Assembly (NCBI RefSeq): GCF_022385335.1
Contig: NZ_CP092431.1
Span: 2,418,001-2,482,000 of the forward strand
DNA from: Streptomyces deccanensis
Lineage (GTDB): Bacteria > Actinomycetota > Actinomycetes > Streptomycetales > Streptomycetaceae
Length of the DNA stretch: 64,000 bases
Direction: 5' to 3'
Part shown: one piece after another, positions 42,032-50,213 of the stretch
Layout: the number at the start of each line of letters is the position of its first letter
How positions within the stretch are numbered: the first letter of the stretch is position 1
The notes under the pieces: model-generated
The model's input: only the letters and a program-made list of their open reading frames with translations
What the model was told of the DNA's origin: nothing
The model's database searches: none
Position numbers and translations under genes: made by a program

Positions 42032-43203
42032 GTGCTCACCTCTTTCGCCGGTGCTTCGGGGAGCGCCCAGGGGGCGCCGAGTTCGGAGTAGAGGGCGAGG
42101 TCGTCGGCGGCGGCCGCGACGAGACCGTCGATGCCGTCGACGACCCGGCGGTCCTCGTCGGGCAGCCGGTGCCAGGCGTCGGCCGGGAGCGCGACCGGGT
42201 CCGGGGCGGTGCGGATCGCCTCCACGACCTTCATGAACGCGCCGGTCACCTCCGGCGGGACCAGCAGTTCGGTGCCGTCGACGAGATGGTCGACGAGGTT
42301 CTCCAGCAGGTCCGTGCGGCCGTACTCGATCTCCTCCGGACCGTGTCCGGCGCGCTGGACGAGCACCCGGTCCTGCTTGTACCAGAAGGTGATCCGGCCG
42401 CTGGTGCCGTGCACGACGTTGTACGGGTCGTCCGGGTCCTCGGCGCACAGCGTGGCGGCGACGGTGATCCGGCCGCCGCCGGTGGTGGTGATCCGGACGC
42501 AGGAGGTGTCGTCGGACTCGATGTCGTTGGCGCGCAGCAGCTCGGTCTCGATGCCGGCGACGTCCTCGGCACGGCCCGCGTCGGCGAGGGCCAGGCCGGT
42601 GGCGACGGCGTGCGCGAGGGGGTTGGTGAGCGCCCCGTCGAGCACGTCCACACCGTTCATGCGCCGCTTCCCGGCCCAGGGCGCGCGCCGGTAGTACGCC
42701 TCGGCGCGGGCCCAGGCACCGGCGCCGCCGATGCCGACGACGTCGCCGATCAGGCCCTCCTCGACCATCCTGCGGATCGCGGGCAGGGCGTGCGAGCCCA
42801 GCGACTGGAAGCCGATCTGACAGACCGTCCCGGCCGCCGCGACCCCGTCGGCCATCCGGCGGAACTCGGCGTACGACGGGGCCGGCGGCTTCTCCAGCAG
42901 GACGTGGACGCCCCGCTCGGCGGCCGTCAGCGCCAGGTCGGTGTGGGTGGGGATGGGCGTGCAGATCACGGCGATGGCGGCGCCCGTGGAGTCGAGGAGC
43001 GCCCCGAAGTCGGCGGACTGCTCGGGCGTGCCGAGGCCGTCGGGGATCTCGTCGGCGCCCAGCGGGGTCAGTTCGCAGATCCCGGCGAGCCGGACGATCC
43101 CCTTGTCGGCGAGGCGCCGGATGTTCTCCAGGTGCCAGCGGCCGTGGCCGCGGGCGCCCGCGAGGACGAGCGGAAGCGGGTTCTCGTACGTGGTGGTGGT
43201 CAT
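42028..43203 (-). CDS. Gfo/Idh/MocA-family oxidoreductase
   Basis: A 391-residue NAD(P)-dependent sugar oxidoreductase. The Rossmann part shows LVLAGARGHGRWHLENIRRL, ICTPIPTHTDLALTAAERGV and the signature HVLLEKPPAPS. The C-terminal substrate domain follows from about residue 130. The usual GxGxxG is GARGHG here. A sugar, uronic acid or their derivatives is the likely substrate. The start overlaps the PL1 gene stop as ATGA, and the stop overlaps the DUF6807 start. Together with GH43 it forms an intracellular processing set within the pectin operon. Confidence 0.88.
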   Translation of the reverse strand: MTTTTYENPLPLVLAGARGHGRWHLENIRRLADKGIVRLAGICELTPLGADEIPDGLGTPEQSADFGALLDSTGAAIAVICTPIPTHTDLALTAAERGVHVLLEKPPAPSYAEFRRMADGVAAAGTVCQIGFQSLGSHALPAIRRMVEEGLIGDVVGIGGAGAWARAEAYYRRAPWAGKRRMNGVDVLDGALTNPLAHAVATGLALADAGRAEDVAGIETELLRANDIESDDTSCVRITTTGGGRITVAATLCAEDPDDPYNVVHGTSGRITFWYKQDRVLVQRAGHGPEEIEYGRTDLLENLVDHLVDGTELLVPPEVTGAFMKVVEAIRTAPDPVALPADAWHRLPDEDRRVVDGIDGLVAAAADDLALYSELGAPWALPEAPAKEVST

Positions 43204-44516
43204 CGGATCCTCCCTGCGCCCGCGCCGCGTGCCACCTCTCGGTCGGCCCTCCCGGCGCTGTCGATCTTTTGGTGCAGGGTAGGCGTCCAGCCCACGTCGG
43301 CCGTGAGATCCCGCTCGCTGCCGGAGTTGTAGGCGTTGTGGATGGCCAGGAGATCCACCGGATAGCCGTTGAAGAGGGTGCCCGTCTGGTGCAGGGCGGT
43401 GCCGTTCCAGCTCTTGACCAGGTCGGCGACCTCGATGTGGCCGGGGGTGGTGAACGCGTTGTTCTCGGCGTACACGGCGGACTCGGTGGAGACGCCCAGG
43501 GAGTAGCGGTAGTCGTGGGCGTCGGCCGGGACGACGTACCGGTTGTTGTAGAGGTGCACCTGTCCGAACCGGACGCGCGGCGCGCGCTGCACGACGTTCT
43601 CGAACTGGTTGTGGTGCAGCGTCACCCGCAGCTTGCCCCGGTCGCCGGTGGCCGTGTCGCCGTTGCCGATCAGGATGCCCTTGTCGTGGTCGGCGAAGCG
43701 GCTCCAGGAGACGGTGACCAGGTCGGAGGCGTTGGTGATGTCGAGCAGGCCGTCGTGCCGGAGGTAGTTGCGGCCGAAGTACGTCGGCTCGTCCTCGTCC
43801 GGGTGCCCCTGGTCGGAGATCGTGACGTGGTCGATCCAGACGTGGCTGGAGCCGCGCACCCAGATGTTGTCGTACGCCGTCTTCCAGTCGCCGAGGCCGC
43901 CGGTGTTGGGCTGCCAGAGGGGGAAACAGTCGTAGGCGTCGCGGAGTTCGAGGTCGCGGACGATGACGTTGTCCGCGCCCCTGAGCTGGAGGCTCGCGCC
44001 CTTCAGGACGGCACCCTTCAGGCCGACGATGGTGGTGTTGGAGCCGACGGCCAGCTCGACCCGCTCGGCCTGCCGCGCCGCCGACGCCTGGCGGGCCTCC
44101 TCCTGGGGGCCGCTGGGCTTGGCGGAACCCCAGGTGCGGGGGTCGTAGGCGGCCAGGTACTTCCGCAGGTCGTAGCCGTCGGTCGCGTAGTCGGCGCAGT
44201 CGAGCTTTCCGCCGTCGTCGGACGTGTTGGCGTCGATGGTCCCGGCGATCCGGATGATCTTCGGGGTGGCGCTGCCGCCGTCGAGCGCGCGCACCAGTTC
44301 GGCGCGGGTGCGGACGGTGAGGACATGGGCGTCGTCTGCGGTGGAACCCCCCGTGGTACCACCGTCGGCGGCCGCCCAGCCGTCGTCCGTCGCGAGCGTG
44401 TCCCGGCTGATGTCCCGGTCGGCGCCCCGGGACTCCGCCCCGGCCGGGGTGGTGAGCGTGGCGCCCAACACCCCCGCGAGGGCGAGGAGTTGCAGACTCC
44501 TCCTGCGTCCGCTCAT
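43200..44516 (-). CDS. Secreted pectate lyase (PL1), permease-coupled copy
   Basis: A 438-residue secreted lyase. The signal peptide (LQLLALAGVLGATLTTPAGA) ends near AESR. PL1 landmarks are GWAAADGGTTGGSTADDAHV, SNTTIVGLKGAVLKG, NVIVRDLELRDAYDCFPLWQ, HVWIDHVTISDQGHPDEDEP and the catalytic RAPRVRFGQVHLYNNRYVV. It closely parallels the PL1 at 33787, including the EYFG-type YFGRNYLRHDGLLDIT block. It is fused by ATGA overlaps to the permease before it and the oxidoreductase after it, so transport and secretion are co-translated. Confidence 0.94.
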   Translation of the reverse strand: MSGRRRSLQLLALAGVLGATLTTPAGAESRGADRDISRDTLATDDGWAAADGGTTGGSTADDAHVLTVRTRAELVRALDGGSATPKIIRIAGTIDANTSDDGGKLDCADYATDGYDLRKYLAAYDPRTWGSAKPSGPQEEARQASAARQAERVELAVGSNTTIVGLKGAVLKGASLQLRGADNVIVRDLELRDAYDCFPLWQPNTGGLGDWKTAYDNIWVRGSSHVWIDHVTISDQGHPDEDEPTYFGRNYLRHDGLLDITNASDLVTVSWSRFADHDKGILIGNGDTATGDRGKLRVTLHHNQFENVVQRAPRVRFGQVHLYNNRYVVPADAHDYRYSLGVSTESAVYAENNAFTTPGHIEVADLVKSWNGTALHQTGTLFNGYPVDLLAIHNAYNSGSERDLTADVGWTPTLHQKIDSAGRADREVARGAGAGRIR

Positions 44517-45415
44517 CCCTTCACCGCCCCCGCGCTGAAGCCCGTGATCAGCCACTTCTGGATGAAGGCGAAGACGATGACCACCGGGACGGCGGCGATG
44601 ATGCCGCCGGCGGCCAGCGCGCCCAGGTCGACGCTGTCGGCGCTGAGCAGGGTGTTGAGGCCGACCGGGATGGTCTGCTTGGCCTGGTTGTTGAGGAACA
44701 TCAGGGCGAAGAGGAAGTGGTTCCAGGAGTGCACGAAGGCGAAGGAGCCGACGGCGATCAGGCCGGGCCGCAGCAGCGGCAGCACGACCACCCGGAACGC
44801 GGTGAAGCGGTTGCAGCCGTCCACCCAGGCCGCTTCCTCCAGCGAGTACGGCACGTTCTTGATGAAGTTGCTGATCAGGATGATCGACAGCGGCAGCTGG
44901 AAGACCGTCTCGGCGAGGATGACGCTGCCGAGCGAGTTGATCATCCGCAGCTCGGCGAAGATCTGGAACAGCGGCACGAGGAGCAGTGCGCCCGGCACGA
45001 ACTGGGAGCACAGCAGCGCCAGCATGAACCCGCGCTTGATCTTGAAGTCGAAGCGGGCGAGGGCGTAGCCGCCGGCCAGGGCGACCAGGGTGGTCATCAC
45101 CAGGGTGACCACGCCGACCAGCACACTGTTCTGGAAGTAGATGCCGAACGAACGCTCGTTCCACACCTTCTCGAAGTGCTCGAACGTCATCGGCCAGGGC
45201 ACGAGCGAGGTCGAGCCGGGCTTGCGCAGCGCGAACAGCAGGATCCAGTAGAAGGGGACGAGGGTGAAGACCAGGTAGATCGACAGCGGGAGGTAGATCT
45301 GCCAGCGGGGGACCTCGTCCCAGGCGCGGTGGACCTTGCCCGGTCGCTGCGGGGGCTCCTCGGCCGTGGGCGCGGGCCGCGTCGGGGCGACCTTCTCGGC
45401 GTCCTTGGTGATCAC
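44513..45415 (-). CDS. Sugar ABC transporter permease (MalG type)
   Basis: A 300-residue inner-membrane permease with six predicted helices (for example LPLSIYLVFTLVPFYWILLF). The EAA loop is EEAAWVDGCNRFTAFRVVVL, which contacts the shared ATPase. The C-terminus PVVIVFAFIQKWLITGFSAG is typical of the family. GTG overlaps the stop of the partner permease (GTGA), and its stop overlaps the PL1 start (ATGA). Confidence 0.93.
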   Translation of the reverse strand: MITKDAEKVAPTRPAPTAEEPPQRPGKVHRAWDEVPRWQIYLPLSIYLVFTLVPFYWILLFALRKPGSTSLVPWPMTFEHFEKVWNERSFGIYFQNSVLVGVVTLVMTTLVALAGGYALARFDFKIKRGFMLALLCSQFVPGALLLVPLFQIFAELRMINSLGSVILAETVFQLPLSIILISNFIKNVPYSLEEAAWVDGCNRFTAFRVVVLPLLRPGLIAVGSFAFVHSWNHFLFALMFLNNQAKQTIPVGLNTLLSADSVDLGALAAGGIIAAVPVVIVFAFIQKWLITGFSAGAVKG

Positions 45416-46368
45416 TTGGACTCGCCTCCGAACTTGCTCAGCCGCAGATAGACCATCGAGCAGAAGAGCAGGATCACGAACGCGACCGTGGTCAGGGCGG
45501 ACGCGTAGCCGAAGTTGTGGGCGTCGACGGAGGTGTTGGCGATGTACAGCGGGAGCGTCGTCGTCACTCCGGCCGGTCCGCCGCCCGTCAACGTGTAGAG
45601 CAGGTCGACGTTGTTGAACTCCCACACCGCGCGCAGCAGCGTGGAGAGGATGATCGCGTCCTTCAGGTGCGGCAGCGTGATGTGCACGAACTGCCGTATG
45701 CGGCTGGCGCCGTCGACCTCGGCGGCCTCGTACAGGTCCTTCGAGATGGACTGGAGGTCGGCGAGGATGAGGATCGCGAAGAAGGGGACACCGCGCCACA
45801 GGTCGGCGACGATCGCCGCCGAGAAGACGGTGGAGGTGTCGGAGAGCCAGCTGGTGCCGTACTCGCCGATGCCCATGTCCGCGAGGTAGCGGGTGATGCC
45901 GGTCTGGGAGTTGTAGAGCAGCACCCAGATCGCGGAGGTCAGCACGCCCGAGACGGCCCAGGGCGAGAAGACCAGCGCGCGGCCGATGGCGCGGCCGACG
46001 AACGTCTGGTTGACGATGAGCGCGAGGGCGAGACCGAAGAGCAGCTGCAGCGAGACCTCGACGATCACCCACTTGGCGCTGAAGACGAGGGTGTCCCAGA
46101 AGAGGGGGTCCTCGGTGAAGGCGTGGACGAAGTTGTCGAAGCCGGCGAAGCCGTTCCGCCAGGGCTTCGTGGGGTTGTAGTGCTGCAGGCTGTAGTAGAA
46201 GACGCTGATGACCGGATAGGCGATGAAGCCCAGCATGAGCAGGGCGGCCGGGGCGATCAGCAGGTACGGCAGCCTGCGCGGGGTCGCGGAGGCACGGCGC
46301 GCACTGCTCCGCGCACGGCTCCGCCGGGGCGGCGCGGGCGGCTTCGCCACGGCTGCGGCTTGGGCCAT
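45412..46368 (-). CDS. Sugar ABC transporter permease (MalF type)
   Basis: A 318-residue inner-membrane permease and the first gene of the pectin uptake and degradation operon. A basic Pro/Arg-rich N-terminus precedes six helices. The EAA loop is YEAAEVDGASRIRQFVHITL. It pairs with the MalG-type permease. ATG at 46368 has GGAG 9 bases upstream. The 5' region carries a 10-base tandem repeat array and a LacI-type palindrome. Confidence 0.93.
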   Translation of the reverse strand: MAQAAAVAKPPAPPRRSRARSSARRASATPRRLPYLLIAPAALLMLGFIAYPVISVFYYSLQHYNPTKPWRNGFAGFDNFVHAFTEDPLFWDTLVFSAKWVIVEVSLQLLFGLALALIVNQTFVGRAIGRALVFSPWAVSGVLTSAIWVLLYNSQTGITRYLADMGIGEYGTSWLSDTSTVFSAAIVADLWRGVPFFAILILADLQSISKDLYEAAEVDGASRIRQFVHITLPHLKDAIILSTLLRAVWEFNNVDLLYTLTGGGPAGVTTTLPLYIANTSVDAHNFGYASALTTVAFVILLFCSMVYLRLSKFGGESK

Positions 46369-46388
46369 GACTGGGGCTCCGTTTCTGG

Positions 46389-46461
46389 GTGTGTCGTGGT
46401 GCGTTGCGGTGCGTCGTGGTGCGTCGTGGCGCTTTGGGTGCGTCGGGGTGCGTCGTGGTGC
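46389..46461. repeat. Tandem array of about seven GTGCGTCGTG units
   Basis: Ten-base units GTGTGTCGTG, GTGCGTTGCG, GTGCGTCGTG (twice), a degenerate 9-base unit, GTGCGTCGGG and GTGCGTCGTG follow without gaps. The array lies 21-93 bases upstream of the first permease start, in the likely leader of the operon. A slippage origin is probable. Confidence 0.75.
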
Positions 46462-46475
46462 AGGAAGCGCTTTCT
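46462..46475. promoter_or_regulatory. LacI-type operator candidate of the pectin operon
   Basis: AGGAAGCGCTTTCT matches the symmetric AGAAAGCGCTTTCT at 13 of 14 positions. It has the CG centre typical of LacI-family sites. It lies 94 bases before the first permease gene. No LacI-family regulator gene is in the window. Confidence 0.5.
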
Positions 46476-46549
46476 CGCTGTGCGTGGGTGTGCGGGGCGC
46501 GGTTCGGGGTGCGGCTTGTGGTGCGTTGGCGGGTGCGGGTGCGTGGGGG

Positions 46550-46584
46550 CTGGTCGCGCAGTTCCCCGCGCCCCTACGGGGCGC
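46550..46584 (-). repeat. Dispersed hairpin repeat, copy D (truncated, inverted)
   Basis: CTGGTCGCGCAGTTCCCC leads into a GCGCCCC-TAC-GGGGCGC hairpin (46568-46584). Copies A-C show the same blocks in the opposite orientation. It touches the stop codon of the dehydratase gene and is its likely terminator. Confidence 0.65.
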
Positions 46585-48372
46585 TCAGCCCGCGTACGGG
46601 TCCGGGACCATGCCCGGTCTGGCCAGGAACTCGAAGTCGCAGCCGGTGTCGGCCTGGGTGATCTGGTCGTTGTAGAGCGCGCCGTAGCCGCGTTCGTAGC
46701 GGGTGGGCGGTGGCGTCCACTCGGCGCGGCGGCGCTCCAACTCCTCGTCGTCCACGTTGAGTCGAAGTGTGCGCGCCTCGACGTCGAGGGTGATCGAGTC
46801 ACCGGTGCGGACGAGGGCGAGGGGGCCGCCGATGTACGACTCCGGCGCGATGTGCAGGACGCAGGCGCCGTAGCTCGTGCCGCTCATCCGGGCGTCGGAG
46901 ATCCGCACCATGTCCCGGACGCCCTGCTTCAGCAGGTGGTCGGGGATGGGCAGCATCCCGTACTCGGGCATGCCCGGCCCGCCCTTGGGGCCGGAGTTGC
47001 GCAGCACCAGCACGCTGTCGGCGGTGATGCCGAGGGACGGGTCGTTGATCGTCCGCTGCATGGTCCGGTAGTCGTCGAAGACGACCGCGGGGCCGGTGTG
47101 CTTCAGCAGGTGCGGCTCGGCCGAGATGTGCTTGATGACCGCGCCGTCCGGGCAGAGGTTGCCGCGCAAGACGGCGACCCCGCCCTCGGTGGCGACCGGG
47201 TTGTCCCGGGTCCGGATCACGTCGTCGTTGTGGACGAGCGCGCCGTCGAGCTGTTCGCGCATCGTGTCGTACGAGACGGTCGGCCGGTCCAGGTGCAGCA
47301 GGTCGGTGATCCGGGACAGGAACCCGGGGAGGCCACCGGCGAAGTGGAAGTCCTCCATCAGGTACGTCCGGCCGCCGGGCCGGACGTTGGCGAGCACCGG
47401 GACCGTACGGGCGACGCGGTCGAAGTCGTCGAGGGTGAGCTTGACGCCCGCGCGGCCGGCCATCGCGATGAGGTGGATGACCGCGTTGGTGGAGCCGCCG
47501 AGTCCGAGGACGGTGGTGACGGCGTCCTCGAAGGCGTCGGCGGTGAGGATGTCGCTCAACTTCCGGTCCCTGCGGACCAGTTCGACGATACGGAGACCGG
47601 CGGCGGCCGCCATGCGGTCATGGCCCGAGTCGACGGCCGGGATGCTGGACGCGCCCGGGACGGTGACCCCGAGGGCCTCGGCGGCGGCGGTCAGCGTGGA
47701 CGCCGTCCCCATGGTCATGCAGTGGCCCGGCGAACGCGCGAGACCGGACTCCAGCTCGGTCATCTCGCAGTCGCCGATGAGCCCGGCGCGCTTGTCGTCC
47801 CAGTACTTCCACATGTCGGTGCCGGAGCCGAGGACCTCGTTGCGCCAGTGCCCCGGCAGCATGGGCCCGGCGGGCACGAACACGGCCGGCAGGTCGACGG
47901 AGGCCGCGCCCATGAGCAGCGCGGGCGTCGACTTGTCGCAGCCGCCCATCAGCACGGCCCCGTCGACGGGGTACGAGCGCAGCAGCTCCTCGGTCTCCAT
48001 CGCGAGCATGTTGCGGTAGAGCATGGGGGTCGGCTTCTGGAAGGTCTCGGAGAGGGTCGAGACCGGGAACTCCAGCGGGAAGCCTCCGGCCTGCCACACC
48101 CCTCGCTTGACCGCCTGCGCGCGATCCCGGAGGTGCACATGACAGGGGTTGATGTCCGACCAGGTGTTGAGGATCGCGATGACCGGCTTGCCGAGGTGCT
48201 CCTCGGGGAGGTAGCCGAGCTGGCGGGTGCGGGCCCGATGGCTGAAGGAACGCAGGCCGTCGGTGCCGTACCACTGGTGGCTGCGGAGTTCTTCGGGCTT
48301 CTTCACACGGAGCTCTTCGGGCTGCGTCGTACGCGGCTCTTCGGGGTGCGTCATGTCGGTCGGCTCGTTCAT
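46585..48372 (-). CDS. IlvD/Edd-family sugar-acid dehydratase (L-arabinonate or galactonate/xylonate type)
   Basis: A 595-residue iron-sulfur dehydratase that converts an aldonic acid to its 2-keto-3-deoxy form. Cysteine regions are SDINPCHVHLRDRAQ, LMGGCDKSTPALLMGA and GDCEMTELESGLA. The C-terminal domain shows RNSGPKGGPGMPEYG and ISDARMSGTSYGACVLH. It resembles L-arabinonate dehydratase more than IlvD. The N-terminus has a repetitive PEEL/PEEP stretch not needed for the fold. ATG at 48372 overlaps the DapA-family gene stop (ATGA); an ATG at 48381 is also possible. With that gene it forms a pentonate or hexonate pathway ending at KGSADH. Confidence 0.87.
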   Translation of the reverse strand: MNEPTDMTHPEEPRTTQPEELRVKKPEELRSHQWYGTDGLRSFSHRARTRQLGYLPEEHLGKPVIAILNTWSDINPCHVHLRDRAQAVKRGVWQAGGFPLEFPVSTLSETFQKPTPMLYRNMLAMETEELLRSYPVDGAVLMGGCDKSTPALLMGAASVDLPAVFVPAGPMLPGHWRNEVLGSGTDMWKYWDDKRAGLIGDCEMTELESGLARSPGHCMTMGTASTLTAAAEALGVTVPGASSIPAVDSGHDRMAAAAGLRIVELVRRDRKLSDILTADAFEDAVTTVLGLGGSTNAVIHLIAMAGRAGVKLTLDDFDRVARTVPVLANVRPGGRTYLMEDFHFAGGLPGFLSRITDLLHLDRPTVSYDTMREQLDGALVHNDDVIRTRDNPVATEGGVAVLRGNLCPDGAVIKHISAEPHLLKHTGPAVVFDDYRTMQRTINDPSLGITADSVLVLRNSGPKGGPGMPEYGMLPIPDHLLKQGVRDMVRISDARMSGTSYGACVLHIAPESYIGGPLALVRTGDSITLDVEARTLRLNVDDEELERRRAEWTPPPTRYERGYGALYNDQITQADTGCDFEFLARPGMVPDPYAG

Positions 48373-49280
48373 ATCGACCATCCGGCGGCGATGGCCGCGA
48401 CCTCGGCGCGTTCGTCCTCGGGCAGGTGCCTGCTGGGGGCCCGGACGTCGCGGCGGCAGAGGCCGAGGGAGGCGAGGGCCTCCTTGACGACGGTGACGTT
48501 GTTGGCGGAGCCGTTGGCGGCGCGCAGCTCCTCGAAGCGGCGGATCTGCTCCCAGACCTTCATGGCGGCCGGGAAGTCCCCCGATCGAAGCGCTTCGATC
48601 ATGTTCAGCGAGACGGCCGGGGCGACGTTCACCAGGCCGGAGGTGAAGCCCGTGGCGCCGGCCGAGAAGTAGGAGGGGGCGTACGGCTCGGCGAGCCCGG
48701 CCACCCAGACGAAGCGCTCCAGGCCGGCGTCGCGGGCGAAGGCGGCGAAGCGCGCGGCGTCCGGCACGGCGTACTTGACGCCGATCACGTTCGGGCAGTC
48801 GTCGGCGAGTTCGGCGAGGCGTTCGCCGGTGAGCTGGGCGTTGCGGATGTAGGGCACGACGCCGAGCTCGGGCACGGCCCGCGCGATCGCCCGGTGGTAG
48901 TCGACCCAGCCGCTCTGCGAGACGTACGGGTGCACCGGCTGATGGACCATCACCATCTGCGCGCCGACCTCGCGGGCGTGCTCGGCGGAGGCGATCGCGG
49001 TCGGTACGTCGTGCCCGACACCGACCAGGAGCACGGCCCGGTCGCCGACCTCGTCCATGGTCAACTCGGTGACGAGGCGGCGTTCCTCGGGGGTGAGGGC
49101 GTAGAACTCACCGGTGTTGCCGTTCGGGGTGAGCGTGGTGATCCCACCGTCGAGCAGCCGACGCAGCAGGGCCCGGTGGGCGCCCTGGTCGACGGTGCCG
49201 TCCTCGGCGAACGGAGTCACCGGGATCGCGACCACGTCGGCCAGAGCCGTCCGTTGGGTCTCGAACGTCACGCTGCTCAT
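48369..49280 (-). CDS. DapA-family lyase/dehydratase (2-keto-3-deoxy sugar-acid type)
   Basis: A 303-residue (beta/alpha)8 enzyme of the dihydrodipicolinate synthase family. The Schiff-base lysine is in NVIGVKYAVPDAARF near residue 170, with the partner tyrosine in GVVPYIRNAQL and the GNTGEF phosphate-like loop near residue 55. Beside an arabinonate-type dehydratase it is likely an L-2-keto-3-deoxyarabonate dehydratase or a keto-deoxy aldolase. A true lysine-pathway DapA would not be expected in this setting. It lies 93 bases after the GntR gene. Confidence 0.85.
   Translation of the reverse strand: MSSVTFETQRTALADVVAIPVTPFAEDGTVDQGAHRALLRRLLDGGITTLTPNGNTGEFYALTPEERRLVTELTMDEVGDRAVLLVGVGHDVPTAIASAEHAREVGAQMVMVHQPVHPYVSQSGWVDYHRAIARAVPELGVVPYIRNAQLTGERLAELADDCPNVIGVKYAVPDAARFAAFARDAGLERFVWVAGLAEPYAPSYFSAGATGFTSGLVNVAPAVSLNMIEALRSGDFPAAMKVWEQIRRFEELRAANGSANNVTVVKEALASLGLCRRDVRAPSRHLPEDERAEVAAIAAGWSI
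48583..48600. promoter_or_regulatory. 18-base perfect palindrome inside the DapA-family gene
   Basis: GATCGAAGCGCTTCGATC is perfectly symmetric with a CG centre of the LacI type. It encodes the Met-Ile-Glu-Ala-Leu-Arg segment. It may be an internal operator for the pathway genes or a chance feature of coding sequence. Confidence 0.3.
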
Positions 49281-49373
49281 GGATGACCTTCCTCTGCGAG
49301 GAGCTCTTGGAGGCTGTGGGGGCCGGCGGTGCCGGCGCTTCGTGCGGCTCCACCGTGCCTCTGGACTCGGGGC

Positions 49374-50039
49374 TTACGGGGCCTGTCGGCCCGGCGGTTC
49401 CTCGCCGGCCCCCGGGAAGGCCCGCTCGACGAACGAGGCGATGTGCGCGTGGAGGGCGGTGGCCGCGCCGTCGGCGTCGCCGTCCAGGGCGAGCCGCAGG
49501 ATCTCCCGGTGCTCGGTGGCCTCCCGCTCCCAGGAGGGGTCGGCGGCCCAGGCGACGGCCGAGACCAGGGCGGCCTGGTCGCGCACCTCGTCCAGCATCC
49601 GGCCGAGCAGCGGGTTGCCGCACGGCACGTACAGCGCGCGGTGGAACTCCCGGTTGGCCAGCGACCGTTCGGCGGTGTCCGTGGCCTCGTCGGCTCTGGC
49701 CAGCGCGTCGCTCGCCGCGTTCCACGAGGCCCCGCGCCGCACCGAGCGCCGCAACGCCTCCGGCTCCAGGAGCAGCCGTACGTCGTAGACCTCGCGCGCC
49801 ATGTCCGCGTCCACCATGCGCACCGTGACGCCCTTGTACTGGCTCATCACGACGAGCCCGGTCCCGGCCAGCGTCTTCAGGGCCTCGCGCACGGGCGTCT
49901 TGGACACCCCGAACTGCGCGGCCAGCTCGGTCTCGACCAGGGCCTGACCGGGCGTCAACTGCCCGGTGAGGATGCGGTGCTTGATCCCCTCCAGCACGAA
50001 CTGCGTGCGGGACGGGATCGGCGTGGGCACAGAGGTCAT
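49374..50039 (-). CDS. GntR-family regulator, FCD (FadR) type
   Basis: A 221-residue repressor. The winged helix covers about residues 10-75 (LEGIKHRILTGQLTPGQALV, FGVSKTPVREALKTL, VMSQYKGVTVR). The all-helical FCD effector domain follows, with ligand residues around LANREFHRALYVPCGNPLLG and HREILRLALDGD. FCD regulators commonly respond to sugar acids. It precedes the DapA-family and dehydratase genes on the same strand and probably controls them and itself. Confidence 0.9.
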   Translation of the reverse strand: MTSVPTPIPSRTQFVLEGIKHRILTGQLTPGQALVETELAAQFGVSKTPVREALKTLAGTGLVVMSQYKGVTVRMVDADMAREVYDVRLLLEPEALRRSVRRGASWNAASDALARADEATDTAERSLANREFHRALYVPCGNPLLGRMLDEVRDQAALVSAVAWAADPSWEREATEHREILRLALDGDADGAATALHAHIASFVERAFPGAGEEPPGRQAP

Positions 50040-50075
50040 GCGCGCCTCTCGCTCTCGGATCTCACATATCGCGTC

Positions 50076-50098
50076 TCATATATGACGTACGAAGTACG
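50076..50098. promoter_or_regulatory. Palindromes upstream of the GntR gene
   Basis: TCATATATGA (50076-50085) is a perfect 10-base palindrome directly followed by CGTAC-GAA-GTACG (50086-50098). Outer CGCGTC and GACGCG also pair. The A/T-rich patch is 37-60 bases before the GntR start and suits both a promoter and an autoregulatory site. Confidence 0.5.
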
Positions 50099-50213
50099 AC
50101 GCGTTGAAGGTAGGAGGGGGCCCATGTTTCGTCAATGCTTCTGACAGAAGAAGTAGTGCGCGCGGTCACATGATGGGGGTGTCACCCCATTTGACTGTCA
50201 CCCGATGCGGACG

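Noticed and set aside
46389..46461. CRISPR array reading of the ten-base tandem units
   Set aside because: There are no spacers between units, the units are only ten bases, and no cas genes are present.
45517..48672. Very long plus-strand open frame of more than 1000 codons opposite the permease and dehydratase genes
   Set aside because: It is a GC-bias shadow: the minus strand holds recognisable permease and IlvD-type proteins across the same interval, and the plus frame has no known motifs and Arg/Gly/Asp-rich low complexity.
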